Shown here: positions 21,134-34,847 of the stretch, one piece after another | Numbering within the stretch: position 1 is the first letter of the stretch | Layout of the letters: every line of letters begins with the position of its first letter | Assembly: GCA_027422505.1 (NCBI GenBank) | Contig: JAPQWV010001126.1 | Span: 1-64,000 of the forward strand | Length of the DNA: 64,000 nt | Reading direction: 5' to 3' | DNA from: Craterostigma plantagineum | Taxonomy: Eukaryota; Streptophyta; Magnoliopsida; Lamiales; Linderniaceae | Position numbers and translations under genes: made by a program | Notes under the pieces: model-generated | What the model was told of the DNA's origin: nothing | Databases searched by the model: none | The model's input: the letters and a program-made list of their open reading frames with translations, nothing else

Positions 21134-23245
21134 ATGTTACCGTGTTCTCCTCGGGAGAAATCGCCTTTGATGGAGAGAGTGGTGCCGGCGGCTGCTTCGT
21201 ATGAGCTGCTCTTAACGGGAAGGGTTTATAAAAGCTATGGGCGACGGTTGTTAGGAAAAATACGTAACGGGCGCCCAAACTTAAATAACTCATGGGCGAC
21301 TCATGTAAAACTAACAAGCGTCGCCTATACGGCAAGAGAAGCATAGGCGACTCATGTCCGGTAACATGCGTCGCGCATACAGAAACAAAAAAAAAATTGA
21401 AGCACGTGCATGGGCGACTCATTTTGCTAAATATGAGTCGCCTATGCTACAACCCTTGGGCGACACATTCGGGTAACATGAGTCGCCCATACCTAAATTA
21501 AAAAATATAAAATTCCATCATGGGCGACTCATGTTCCGTTAACACGAGTCGCCTATGTTAAACAAAAAAAAAATAAAGCACGTGCATGGGCGACTCATTC
21601 GGGTAACATGAGTCGCCCATACCTAAATTAAAAAATATAAAATTCCATCATGGGCGACTCATGTTCCGTTAACATGAGTCGCCTATGTTATACAAAAAAA
21701 AAAAATTAAAGCACGTGCATGGGCGACTTATGTTCCGTTAACATGAGTCGCCTATGTTAAACAAAAGAAAAATTAAAGCACGTGCATGGGCGACTCATTC
21801 GGGTAACATGAGTCGTCCATACCTAAATTAAAAAATATAAAATTCCATCATGGGCGACTCATGTTCCGTTAACATGAGTCGCCTATGTTAAACAAAATAA
21901 AAAATTAAAGCACGTGCATGGGCGACTCATTCGTGTAACATGAGTCGCCAATACCTAAATTAAAAAATATAAAATTCCCTCATGGGCGACTCATGTTTAA
22001 TTTGTTTTACCAATATGAGTCGCCCATACCCAAACAAAAAAATTTAATTTGTGCGACGCCTTCGTAGCGAAACAACCGTCGCCCATGTGAGAAGAGAAAT
22101 GTTTTTTAAACAAGTAAAATAGTTGGGCGACACGTTTTTTGTTACCAAATGTCGCCGAAGAGTTACTAAACTCACAGGCGACGGTTTCGTCACAACGACC
22201 GGCGCCTATAATCGTCGACACTTAAATAAAATTACCATAATGCCACCGCATCCATTATAGGCGACGGATTTTGCAAACCCGTCGCCTATAGTGCCGTCGC
22301 CTATTGCTTATTATTTTATTAAAGTTATAATTTATTTTTTTTTAGTTTTAGTTAGTTCGACTTATATTCCTATTAATTCGAGTTAAATTGTTATATTCAT
22401 ATTAAATAGTATTAGTTCGAATTATAATCCTATTATTTCAAAATAATTTGAATTTTTTATTTTAACTATTTTAATAGTTTCTTGATTTATATTTTTATTC
22501 GTGTTGTAATTAATTCGAATTTTTCATATTAACTTAAATTAATTCATATTAATTCGAATTATTCCAAATAATTCGAATTTATTTGAATTATTATTTATTT
22601 TCCTAATATTTTTTGTTCTTTATTTTATTTAATTAGAATTATATACCTATTAATTCAAACCAATTCGAGTTATATTCACATTACTTCGAATTAATTAAGG
22701 AACCAAAGTTTTTGCCTTCATTGCATGACCATTCAAGGAACCAAAAATTTCGTCACTTCTTTCGTATTAATCAATGTCCATATCAACCTCAAATCAAATA
22801 TAACACAAACATGAGCTCAAATCGTAGAAACTAAGCCTCGAAAATGCATAAAATACCTCCAACTTCGAAAAATCTCAATATAAGCTGAAAAACCAAAATT
22901 TCGCCACTTTTTTCGCATTAATCAATGTCCATATCAACCTCAAATCGAATGTAATACAAACATGAGCCTCAAATCGTAGAAACTAAGCCACGAAATCGCA
23001 ATACCTCAAACTTCGAAAAAATCGAACTCAATATAAGCCCAAAAACCAAAATTTTGCCACTTTTTTCGCATTAATCAAGCTTCATATCAACCTCAAATCG
23101 AATATTACACAAGCCTAAGCCTAAACGTAACCTCAAATCGCTAAAATTAAGCCCCAAAATCGCCTAAAAGCTAAAAATAATATTTCCAAGTTTTCAAAAT
23201 TTCGAAACTTGATGGAGAGTAGCCCCAAAATCGCCTAAAAATCGA
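21134..23245 (+). repeat. Short unit 7 (S)
   Basis: A 2112 bp unit with S junction near 22305. It has TAATCGTCGAC near 22208 instead of TAATGG, and the shortened CTCATTTTGCT loop near 21418. Confidence 0.94.
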
Positions 23246-25368
23246 ATGTTACCGTGTTCTCCTCGGGAGAAATCGCCTTTGATGGAGAGAGTGGTGCCGG
23301 CGGCTGCTTCGTATGAGCTGCTCTTAACGGGAAGGGTTTATAAAAGCTATGGGCGACGGTTGTTAGGAAAAATACGTAACGGGCGCCCAAACTTAAATAA
23401 CTCATGGGCGACTCATGTAAAACTAACAAGCGTCGCCTATACGGCAAGAGAAGCATAGGCGACTCATGTCCGGTAACATGCGTCGCGCATACAGAAACAA
23501 AAAAAAAATTGAAGCACGTGCATGGGCGACTCATTTTTGCTAAATATGAGTCGCCTATGCTACAACCCTTGGGCGACACATTCGGGTAACATGAGTCGCC
23601 CATACCTAAATTAAAAAATATAAAATTCCATCATGGGCGACTCATGTTCCGTTAACACGAGTCGCCTATGTTAAACAAAAAAAAATTAAAGCACGTGCAT
23701 GGGCGACTCATTCGGGTAACATGAGTCGCCCATACCTAAATTAAAAAATATAAAATTCCATCATGGGCGACTCATGTTCCGTTAACATGAGTCGCCTATG
23801 TTATACAAAAAAAAAAATTAAAGCACGTGCATGGGCGACTTATGTTCCGTTAACATGAGTCGCCTATGTTAAACAAAAGAAAAATTAAAGCACGTGCATG
23901 GGCGACTCATTCGGGTAACATGAGTCGTCCATACCTAAATTAAAAAATATAAAATTCCATCATGGGCGACTCATGTTCCGTTAACATGAGTCGCCTATGT
24001 TAAACAAAATAAAAAATTAAAGCACGTGCATGGGCGACTCATTCGTGTAACATGAGTCGCCAATACCTAAATTAAAAAATATAAAATTCCCTCATGGGCG
24101 ACTCATGTTTAATTTGTTTTACCAATATGAGTCGCCCATACCCAAACAAAAAAAATTTAATTTGTGCGACGCCTTCGTAGCGAAACAACCGTCGCCCATG
24201 TGAGAAGAGAAATGTTTTTAAACAAGTAAAATAGTTGGGCGACACGTTTTTTGTTACCAAATGTCGCCGAAGAGTTACTAAACTCACAGGCGACGGTTTC
24301 GTCACAACGACCGGCGCCTATAATCGTCGACACTTAAATAAAATTACCATAATGCCACCGCATCCATTATAGGCGACGGATTTTGCAAACCCGTCGCCTA
24401 TAGTGCCGTCGCCTATTGCTTATTATTTTATTAAAGTTATAATTTATTTTTTTTTGTTTTAGTTAGTTCGACTTATATTCCTATTAATTCGAGTTAAATT
24501 GTTATATTCATATTAAATAGTATTAGTTCGAATTATAATCCTATTATTTCAAAATAATTTGAATTTTTTATTTTAACTATTTTAATAGTTTCTTGATTTA
24601 TATTTTTATTCGTGTTGTAATTAATTCGAATTTTTCATATTAACTTAAATTAATTCATATTAATTCGAATTATTCCAAATAATTCGAATTTATTTGAATT
24701 ATTATTTATTTTCCTAATATTTTTTGTTCTTTATTTTATTTAATTAGAATTATATACCTATTAATTCAAACCAATTCGAGTTATATTCACATTACTTCGA
24801 ATTAATTAAGGAACCAAAGTTTTTGCCTTCATTGCATGACCATTCAAGGAACCAAAAATTTCGTCACTTCTTTCGTATTAATCAATGTCCATATCAACCT
24901 CAAATCAAATATAACACAAACATGAGCTCAAATCGTAGAAACTAAGCCTCGAAAATGCATAAAATACCTCCAACTTCGAAAAATCTCAATATAAGCTGAA
25001 AAACCAAAATTTCGCCACTTTTTTCGCATTAATCAATGTCCATATCAACCTCAAATCGAATGTAATACAAACATGAGCCTCAAATCGTAGAAACTAAGCC
25101 ACGAAATCGCAATACCTCAAACTTCGAAAAAATCGAACTCAATATAAGCCCAAAAACCAAAATTTTGCCACTTTTTTCGCATTAATCAAGCTTCATATCA
25201 ACCTCAAATCGAATATTACACAAGCCTAAGCCTAAACGTAACCTCAAATCGCTAAAATTAAGGCCCAAAATCGCCTAAAAGCTAAAAATAATATTTCCAA
25301 GTTTTCAAAATTTCGAAACTTTAAAGCACTAAATATATAAGTTTAGTAGAAGATAATGAGTTGTAAGG
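23246..25368 (+). repeat. Short unit 8 (S), transition to the variant-island subfamily
   Basis: A 2123 bp unit whose own start carries the standard 37 bp segment. Its right end (25319-25368) carries the 49 bp replacement segment (TAAAGCACTAAATATATAAG...), so it marks the boundary of the variant-island subfamily. S junction near 24419. Confidence 0.93.
25319..25368 (+). other. 49 bp replacement segment upstream of the island (first of eight)
   Basis: TAAAGCACTAAATATATAAG and the following ~29 bases stand between CGAAACTT and GTTACCGTG. Standard units have a 37 bp segment there that begins GATGGAGAGTAGCCCC. The replacement is also found before 27985, 30109, 32727, 34848, 36968, 39076 and 41794, and in no other unit. 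Confidence 0.85.
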
Positions 25369-27984
25369 GTGTTACCGTGTTCTCCTCGGGAGAAATCGCC
25401 TTTGATGGAGAGAGTGGTGCCGGCGGCTGCTTCGTATGAGCTGCTCTTAACGGGAAGGGTTTATAAAAGCTATGGGCGACGGTTGTTAGGAAAAATACGT
25501 AACGGGCGCCCAAACTTAAATAACTCATGGGCGACTCATGTAAAACTAACAAGCGTCGCCTATACGGCAAGAGAAGCATAGGCGACTCATGTCCGGTAAC
25601 ATGCGTCGCGCATACAGAAACTAAAAAAAAAAATTGAAGCACGTGCATGGGCGACTCATGTTTGCTAAATATGAGTCGCCTATGCTACAACCCTTGGGCG
25701 ACACATTCGGGTAACATGAGTCGCCCATACCTAACTTAAAAAATATAAATTCCATCATGGGCGACTCATGTTCCGTTAACACGAGTCGCCTATGTTAAAC
25801 AAAAAAAATTAAAGCACGTGCATGGGCGACTCATTCGGGTAACATGAGTCGCCCATACCTAAATTAAAAATATAAAATTCCATCATGGGCGACTCATGTT
25901 CCGTTAACAAGAGTCGCCTATGTTATACAAAAAAAAATTAAAGCACATGCATGGGCGACTTATGTTCCGTTAACATGAGTCGCCTATGTTAAACAAAAGA
26001 AAAATTAAAGCACGTGCATGGGCGACTCATTCGGGTAACATGAGTCGCCCATACCTAAATTAAAAAATATAAAATTCCATCATGGGCGACTCATGTTCCG
26101 TTAACATGAGTCGCCTATGTTAAACAAAATAAAAATTAAAGCACGTGCATGGGCGACTCATGTTTGCTAAATATGAGTCGCCTATGCTACAACCCTTGGG
26201 CGACACATTCGGGTAACATGAGTCGCCCATACCTAAATTAAAAAATATAAAATTCCATCATGGGCGACTCATGTTCCGTTAACACGAGTCGCCTATGTTA
26301 AACAAAGAAAAATTAAAGCACGTGCATGGGCGACTCATTCGGGTAACATGAGTCGCCCATACCTAAATTAAAAAATATAAAATTCCATCATGGGCGACTC
26401 ATGTTCCGTTAACATGAGTCGCCTATGTTATACAAAAAAAAATTAAAGCACGTGCATGGGCGACTTATGTTCCGTTAACATGAGTCGCCTATGTTAAACA
26501 AAAGAAAAATTAAAGCACGTGCATGGGCGACTCATTCGGGTAACATGAGTCGTCCATACCTAAAAATATAAAATTCCATCATGGGCGACTCATGTTCCGT
26601 TAACATGAGTCGCCTATGTTAAACAAAATAAAAAATTAAAGCACGTGCATGGGCGACTCATTCGTGTAACATGAGTCGCCATTACCTAAATTAAAAAATA
26701 TAAAATTCCCTCATGGGCGACTCATGTTTAATTTGTTTTACCAATATGAGTCGCCCATACCCAAACAAAAAAATTTAATTTGTGCGACGCCTTCGTAGCG
26801 AAACAACCGTCGCCCATGTGAGAAGAGAAATGTTTTTTAAACAAGTAAAATAGTTGGGCGACACGTTTTTTGTTACCAAATGTCGCCGAAGAGTTACTAA
26901 ACTCACAGGCGACGGTTTCGTCACAACGACCGGCGCCTATAATCGTCGACACTTAAATAAAATTACCATAATGCCACCGCATCCATTGTAGGCGACGGAT
27001 TTTGCAAACCCGTCGCCTATAGTGCCGTCGCCTATTGCTTATTATTTTATTAAAGTTATAATTTTTTTTTTTAGTTTTAGTTAGTTCGACTTATATTCCT
27101 ATTAATTCGAGTTAAATTGTTATATTCATATTAAATAGTATTAGTTCGAATTATAATCCTATTATTTCAAAATAATTTGAATTTTTTATTTTAACTATTT
27201 TAATAGTTTCTTGATTTATATTTTTATTCGTGTTGTAATTAATTCGAATTTTTCATATTAACTTAAATAATTCATATTAATTCGAATTATTCCAAATAAT
27301 TCGAATTTATTTGAATTATTATTTATTTTCCTAATATTTTTTGTTCTTTATTTTATTTAATTAGAATTATATACCTATTAATTCAAACCAATTCGAGTTA
27401 TATTCACATTACTTCGAATTAATTAAGGAACCAAAGTTTTTGCCTTCATTGCATGACCATTCAAGGAACCAAAAATTTCGTCACTTCTTTCGTATTAATC
27501 AATGTCCATATCAACCTCAAATCAAATATAACACAAACATGAGCTCAAATCGTAGAAACTAAGCCTCGAAAATGCATAAAATACCTCCAACTTCGAAAAA
27601 TCTCAATATAAGCTGAAAAACCAAAATTTCGCCACTTTTTTCGCATTAATCAATGTCCATATCAACCTCAAATCGAATGTAATACAAACATGAGCCTCAA
27701 ATCGTAGAAACTAAGCCACGAAATCGCAATACCTCAAACTTCGAAAAAATCGAACTCAATATAAGCCCAAAAACCAAAATTTTGCCACTTTTTTCGCATT
27801 AATCAAGCTTCATATCAACCTCAAATCGAATTTACACAAGCCTAAGCCTAAACGTAACCTCAAATCGCTAAAATTAAGCCCCAAAATCGCCTAAAAGCTA
27901 AAAATAATATTTCCAAGTTTTCAAAATTTCGAAACTTTAAAGCACTAAATATATAAGTTTAGTAGAAGATAATGAGTTGTAAGG
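25369..27984 (+). repeat. Short unit 9 with 502 bp hairpin duplication
   Basis: A 2616 bp unit. The hairpin block starting ACGTGCATGGGCGACTCATG at 25641 restarts at 26143, giving eight extra hairpins. Private markers are TTAACAAGAGTC near 25905, GCACATGC near 25942, CGCCATTACC near 26676 and a shortened CATACCTAAAAATATAAA near 26555. All recur in unit 11. S junction near 27037. Confidence 0.93.
26143..26644 (+). repeat. Second copy of 502 bp hairpin-block duplication, unit 9
   Basis: Repeats 25641-26142: the block from ACGTGCATGGGCGACTCATG through the eighth following hairpin. It differs from the first copy at TTAACATGAGTC versus TTAACAAGAGTC and GCACGTGC versus GCACATGC, so the two copies came from different parent hairpin blocks (unequal exchange). 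Confidence 0.85.
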
Positions 27985-30108
27985 GTGTTACCGTGTTCTC
28001 CTCGGGAGAAATCGCCTTTGATGGAGAGAGTGGTGCCGGCGGCTGCTTCGTATGAGCTGCTCTTAACGGGAAGGGTTTATAAAAGCTATGGGCGACGGTT
28101 GTTAGGAAAAATACGTAACGGGCGCCCAAACTTAAATAACTCATGGGCGACTCATGTAAAACTAACAAGCGTCGCCTATACGGCAAGAGAAGCATAGGCG
28201 ACTCATGTCCGGTAACATGCGTCGCGCATACAGAAACAAAAAAAAAATTGAAGCACGTGCATGGGCGACTCATGTTTGCTAAATATGAGTCGCCTATGCT
28301 ACAACCCTTGGGCGACACATTCGGGTAACATGAGTCGCCCATACCTAAATTAAAAAATATAAAATTCCATCATGGGCGACTCATGTTCCGTTAACACGAG
28401 TCGCCTATGTTAAACAAAAAAAAATTAAAGCACGTGCATGGGCGACTCATTCGGGTAACATGAGTCGCCCATACCTAAATTAAAAAATATAAAATTCCAT
28501 CATGGGCGACTCATGTTCCGTTAACATGAGTCGCCTATGTTATACAAAAAAAAAAATTAAAGCACGTGCATGGGCGACTTATGTTCCGTTAACATGAGTC
28601 GCCTATGTTAAACAAAAGAAAAATTAAAGCACGTGCATGGGCGACTCATTCGGGTAACATGAGTCGCCCATACCTAAATTAAAAAATATAAAATTCCATC
28701 ATGGGCGACTCATGTTCCGTTAACATGAGTCGCCTATGTTAAACAAAATAAAAAATTAAAGCACGTGCATGGGCGACTCATTCGTGTAACATGAGTCGCC
28801 AATACCTAAATTAAAAAATATAAAATTCCCTCATGGGCGACTCATGTTTAATTTGTGTTACCAATATGAGTCGCCCATACCCAAACAAAAAAAATTTATT
28901 TTGTGCGACGCCTTCGTAGCGAAACAACCGTCGCCCATGTGAGAAGAGAAATGTTTTTTAAACAAGTAAAATAGTTGGGCGACACGTTTTTTGTTACCAA
29001 ATGTCGCCGAAGAGTTACTAAACTCACAGGCGACGGTTTCGTCACAACGACCGGCGCCTATAATCGTCGACACTTAAATAAAATTACCATAATGCCACCG
29101 CATCCATTATAGGCGACGGATTTTGCAAACCCGTCGCCTATAGTGCCGTCGCCTATTGCTTATTATTTTATTAAAGTTATAATTTATTTTTTTTAGTTTT
29201 AGTTAGTTCGACTTATATTCCTATTAATTCGAGTTAAATTGTTATATTCATATTAAATAGTATTAGTTCGAATTATAATCCTATTATTTCAAAATAATTT
29301 GAATTTTTTATTTTAACTATTTTAATAGTTTCTTGATTTATATTTTTATTCGTGTTGTAATTAATTCGAATTTTTCATATTAACTTAAATTAATTCATAT
29401 TAATTCGAATTATTCCAAATAATTCGAATTTATTTGAATTATTATTTATTTTCCTAATATTTTTTGTTCTTTATTTTATTTAATTAGAATTATATACCTA
29501 TTAATTCAAACCAATTCGAGTTATATTCACATTACTTCGAATTAATTAAGGAACCAAAGTTTTTGCCTTCATTGCATGACCATTCAAGGAACCAAAAATT
29601 TCGTCACTTCTTTCGTATTAATCAATGTCCATATCAACCTCAAATCAAATATAACACAAACATGAGCTCAAATCGTAGAAACTAAGCCTCGAAAATGCAT
29701 AAAATACCTCCAACTTCGAAAAATCTCAATATAAGCTGAAAAACCAAAATTTCGCCACTTTTTTCGCATTAATCAATGTCCATATCAACCTCAAATCGAA
29801 TGTAATACAAACATGAGCCTCAAATCGTAGAAACTAAGCCACGAAATCGCAATACCTCAAACTTCGAAAAAATCGAACTCAATATAAGCCCAAAAACCAA
29901 AATTTTGCCACTTTTTTCGCATTAATCAAGCTTCATATCAACCTCAAATCGAATATTACACAAGCCTAAGCCTAAACGTAACCTCAAATCGCTAAAATTA
30001 AGCCCCAAAATCGCCTAAAAGCTAAAAATAATATTTCCAAGTTTTCAAAATTTCGAAACTTTAAAGCACTAAATATATAAGTTTAGTAGAAGATAATGAG
30101 TTGTAAGG
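27985..30108 (+). repeat. Short unit 10 (S)
   Basis: A 2124 bp unit without the 502 bp duplication. Its markers TTTGTGTTACC near 28853 and TTTATTTTGTGCG near 28895 are shared with units 12 and 13 but not with unit 9 or 11. S junction near 29159. Confidence 0.93.
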
Positions 30109-32726
30109 GTGTTACCGTGTTCTCCTCGGGAGAAATCGCCTTTGATGGAGAGAGTGGTGCCGGCGGCTGCTTCGTATGAGCTGCTCTTAACGGGAAGGGT
30201 TTATAAAAGCTATGGGCGACGGTTGTTAGGAAAAATACGTAACGGGCGCCCAAACTTAAATAACTCATGGGCGACTCATGTAAAACTAACAAGCGTCGCC
30301 TATACGGCAAGAGAAGCATAGGCGACTCATGTCCGGTAACATGCGTCGCGCATACAGAACAAAAAAAAAAATTGAAGCACGTGCATGGGCGACTCATGTT
30401 TGCTAAATATGAGTCGCCTATGCTACAACCCTTGGGCGACACATTCGGGTAACATGAGTCGCCCATACCTAAATTAAAAAATATAAAATTCCATCATGGG
30501 CGACTCATGTTCCGTTAACACGAGTCGCCTATGTTAAACAAAAAAAAATTAAAGCACGTGCATGGGCGACTCATTCGGGTAACATGAGTCGCCCATACCT
30601 AAATTAAAAAATATAAAATTCCATCATGGGCGACTCATGTTCCGTTAACAAGAGTCGCCTATGTTATACAAAAAAAAATTAAAGCACATGCATGGGCGAC
30701 TTATGTTCCGTTAACATGAGTCGCCTATGTTAAACAAAAGAAAATTAAAGCACGTGCATGGGCGACTCATTCGGGTAACATGAGTCGCCCATACCTAAAT
30801 TAAAAAATATAAAATTCCATCATGGGCGACTCATGTTCCGTTAACATGAGTCGCCTATGTTAAACAAAATAAAAAATTAAAGCACGTGCATGGGCGACTC
30901 ATGTTTGCTAAATATGAGTCGCCTATGCTACAACCCTTGGGCGACACATTCGGGTAACATGAGTCGCCCATACCTAAATTAAAAAATATAAAATTCCATC
31001 ATGGGCGACTCATGTTCCGTTAACACGAGTCGCCTATGTTAAACAAAAAAAATTAAAGCACGTGCATGGGCGACTCATTCGGGTAACATGAGTCGCCCAT
31101 ACCTAATTAAAAAATATAAAATTCCATCATGGGCGACTCATGTTCCGTTAACATGAGTCGCCTATGTTATACAAAAAAAAATTAAAGCACGTGCATGGGC
31201 GACTTATGTTCGTTAACATGAGTCGCCTATGTTAAACAAAAGAAAATTAAAGCACGTGCATGGGCGACTCATTCGGGTAACATGAGTCGTCCATACCTAA
31301 AAAATATAAAATTCCATCATGGGCGACTCATGTTCCGTTAACATGAGTCGCCTATGTTAAACAAAATAAAAAATTAAAGCACGTGCATGGGCGACTCATT
31401 CGTGTAACATGAGTCGCCATTACCTAAATTAAAAAATATAAAATTCCCTCATGGGCGACTCATGTTTAATTTGTTTTACCAATATGAGTCGCCCATACCC
31501 AAACAAAAAAAAATTTAATTTGTGCGACGCCTTCGTAGCGAAACAACCGTCGCCCATGTGAGAAGAGAAATGTTTTTTAAACAAGTAAAATAGTTGGGCG
31601 ACACGTTTTTTGTTACCAAATGTCGCCGAAGAGTTACTAAACTCACAGGCGACGGTTTCGTCACAACGACCGGCGCCTATAATCGTCGACACTTAAATAA
31701 AATTACCATAATGCCACCGCATCCATTATAGGCGACGGATTTTGCAAACCCGTCGCCTATAGTGCCGTCGCCTATTGCTTATTATTTTATTAAAGTTATA
31801 ATTTATTTTTTTTAGTTTTAGTTAGTTCGACTTATATTCCTATTAATTCGAGTTAAATTGTTATATTCATATTAAATAGTATTAGTTCGAATTATAATCC
31901 TATTATTTCAAAATAATTTGAATTTTTTATTTTAACTATTTTAATAGTTTCTTGATTTATATTTTTATTCGTGTTGTAATTAATTCGAATTTTTCATATT
32001 AACTTAAATAATTCATATTAATTCGAATTATTCCAAATAATTCGAATTTATTTGAATTATTATTTATTTTCCTAATATTTTTTGTTCTTTATTTTATTTA
32101 ATTAGAATTATATACCTATTAATTCAAATCAATTCGAGTTATATTCACATTACTTCGAATTAATTAAGGAACCAAAGTTTTTGCCTTCATTGCATGACCA
32201 TTCAAGGAACCAAAAATTTCGTCACTTCTTTCGTATTAATCAATGTCCATATCAACCTCAAATCAAATATAACACAAACATGAGCTCAAATCGTAGAAAC
32301 TAAGCCTCGAAAATGCATAAAATACCTCCAACTTCGAAAAATCTCAATATAAGCTGAAAAACCAAAATTTCGCCACTTTTTTCGCATTAATCAATGTCCA
32401 TATCAACCTCAAATCGAATGTAATACAAACATGAGCCTCAAATCGTAGAAACTAAGCCACGAAATCGCAATACCTCAAACTTCGAAAAAATCGAACTCAA
32501 TATAAGCCCAAAAACAAAATTTTTGCCACTTTTTTCGCATTAATCAAGCTTCATATCAACCTCAAATCGAATATTACACAAGCCTAAGCCTAAACGTAAC
32601 CTCAAATCGCTAAAATTAAGCCCCAAAATCGCCTAAAAGCTAAAAATAATATTTCCAAGTTTTCAAAATTTCGAAACTTTAAAGCACTAAATATATAAGT
32701 TTAGTAGAAGATAATGAGTTGTAAGG
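30109..32726 (+). repeat. Short unit 11 with 502 bp-type hairpin duplication
   Basis: A 2618 bp unit and the counterpart of unit 9, with the second pass beginning near 30884. It shares TTAACAAGAGTC near 30648, GCACATGC near 30684, CGCCATTACC near 31420 and AACTTAAATAATTC near 32002. Confidence 0.93.
30884..31387 (+). repeat. Second copy of hairpin-block duplication, unit 11
   Basis: Repeats 30379-30883 with the same first/second copy differences as in unit 9. Confidence 0.85.
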
Positions 32727-34847
32727 GTGTTACCGTGTTCTCCTCGGGAGAAATCGCCTTTGATGGAGAGAGTGGTGCCGGCGGCTGCTTCGTATGAGCT
32801 GCTCTTAACGGGAAGGGTTTATAAAAGCTATGGGCGACGGTTGTTAGGAAAAATACGTAACGGGCGCCCAAACTTATATAACTCATGGGCGACTCATGTA
32901 AAACTAACAAGCGTCGCCTATACGGCAAGAGAAGCATAGGCGACTCATGTCCGGTAACATGCGTCGCGCATACAGAAACAAAAAAAAATTGAAGCACGTG
33001 CATGGGCGACTCATGTTTGCTAAATATGAGTCGCCTATGCTACAACCCTTGGGCGACACATTCGGGTAACATGAGTCGCCCATACCTAAATTAAAAAATA
33101 TAAAATTCCATCATGGGCGACTCATGTTCCGTTAACACGAATCGCCTATGTTAAACAAAAAAAAATTAAAGCACGTGCATGGGCGACTCATTCGGGTAAC
33201 ATGAGTCGCCCATACCTAAATTAAAAAATATAAAATTCCATCATGGGCGACTCATGTTCCGTTAACATGAGTCGCCTATGTTATACAAAAAAAAAAATTA
33301 AAGCACGTGCATGGGCGACTTATGTTCCGTTAACATGAGTCGCCTATGTTAAACAAAAGAAAAATTAAAGCACGTGCATGGGCGACTCATTCGGGTAACA
33401 TGAGTCGCCCATACCTAAATTAAAAATATAAAATTCCATCATGGGCGACTCATGTTCCGTTAACATGAGTCGCCTATGTTAAACAAAATAAAAAATTAAA
33501 GCACGTGCATGGGCGACTCATTCGTGTAACATGAGTCGCCAATACCTAAATTAAAAATATAAAATTCCCTCATGGGCGACTCATGTTTAATTTGTGTTAC
33601 CAATATGAGTCGCCCATACCCAAACAAAAAAAATTTATTTTGTGCGACGCCTTCGTAGCGAAACAACCGTCGCCCATGTGAGAAGAGAAATGTTTTTTAA
33701 ACAAGTAAAATAGTTGGGCGACACGTTTTTTGTTACCAAATGTCGCCGAAGAGTTACTAAACTCACAGGCGACGGTTTCGTCACAACGACCGGCGCCTAT
33801 AATCGTCGACACTTAAATAAAATTACCATAATGCCACCGCATCCATTATAGGCGACGGATTTTGCAAACACGTCGCCTATAGTGCCGTCGCCTATTGCTT
33901 ATTATTTTATTAAAGTTATAATTTATTTTTTTTAGTTTTAGTTAGTTCGACTTATATTCCTATTAATTCGAGTTAAATTGTTATATTCATATTAAATAGT
34001 ATTAGTTCGAATTATAATCCTATTATTTCAAAATAATTTGAATTTTTTATTTTAACTATTTTAATAGTTTCTTGATTTATATTTTTATTCGTGTTGTAAT
34101 TAATTCGAATTTTTCATATTAACTTAAATTAATTCATATTAATTCGAATTATTCCAAATAATTCGAATTTATTTGAATTATTATTTATTTTCCTAATATT
34201 TTTTGTTCTTTATTTTATTTAATTAGAATTATATACCTATTAATTCAAACCAATTCGAGTTATATTCACATTACTTCGAATTAATTAAGGAACCAAAGTT
34301 TTTGCCTTCATTGCATGACCATTCAAGGAACCAAAAATTTCGTCACTTCTTTCGTATTAATCAATGTCCATATCAACCTCAAATCAAATATAACACAAAC
34401 ATGAGCTCAAATCGTAGAAACTAAGCCTCGAAAATGCATAAAATACCTCCAACTTCGAAAAATCTCAATATAAGCTGAAAAACCAAAATTTCGCCACTTT
34501 TTTCGCATTAATCAATGTCCATATCAACCTCAAATCGAATGTAATACAAACATGAGCCTCAAATCGTAGAAACTAAGCCACGAAATCGCAATACCTCAAA
34601 CTTCGAAAAAATCGAACTCAATATAAGCCCAAAAACCAAAATTTTGCCACTTTTTTCGCATTAATCAAGCTTCATATCAACCTCAAATCGAATATTACAC
34701 AAGCCTAAGCCTAAACGTAACCTCAAATCGCTAAAATTAAGCCCCAAAATCGCCTAAAAGCTAAAAATAATATTTCCAAGTTTTCAAAATTTCGAAACTT
34801 TAAAGCACTAAATATATAAGTTTAGTAGAAGATAATGAGTTGTAAGG
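32727..34847 (+). repeat. Short unit 12 (S)
   Basis: A 2121 bp unit and counterpart of unit 10 (TTTGTGTTACC near 33590; TTTATTTTGTGCG near 33635). New here, and shared with units 13 and 14, is AACTTATATAACTC near 32871 in place of AACTTAAATAACTC. Confidence 0.93.

Noticed and set aside
27959..28342. Recurring 100-127 codon minus-strand frames through the island and hairpins (one per unit)
   Set aside because: The translations are built from hairpin repeats (GDS, ESPM and SRP motifs), change length with one-base indels between copies, and overlap equally long frames on the other strand. No domain or coding bias is visible.
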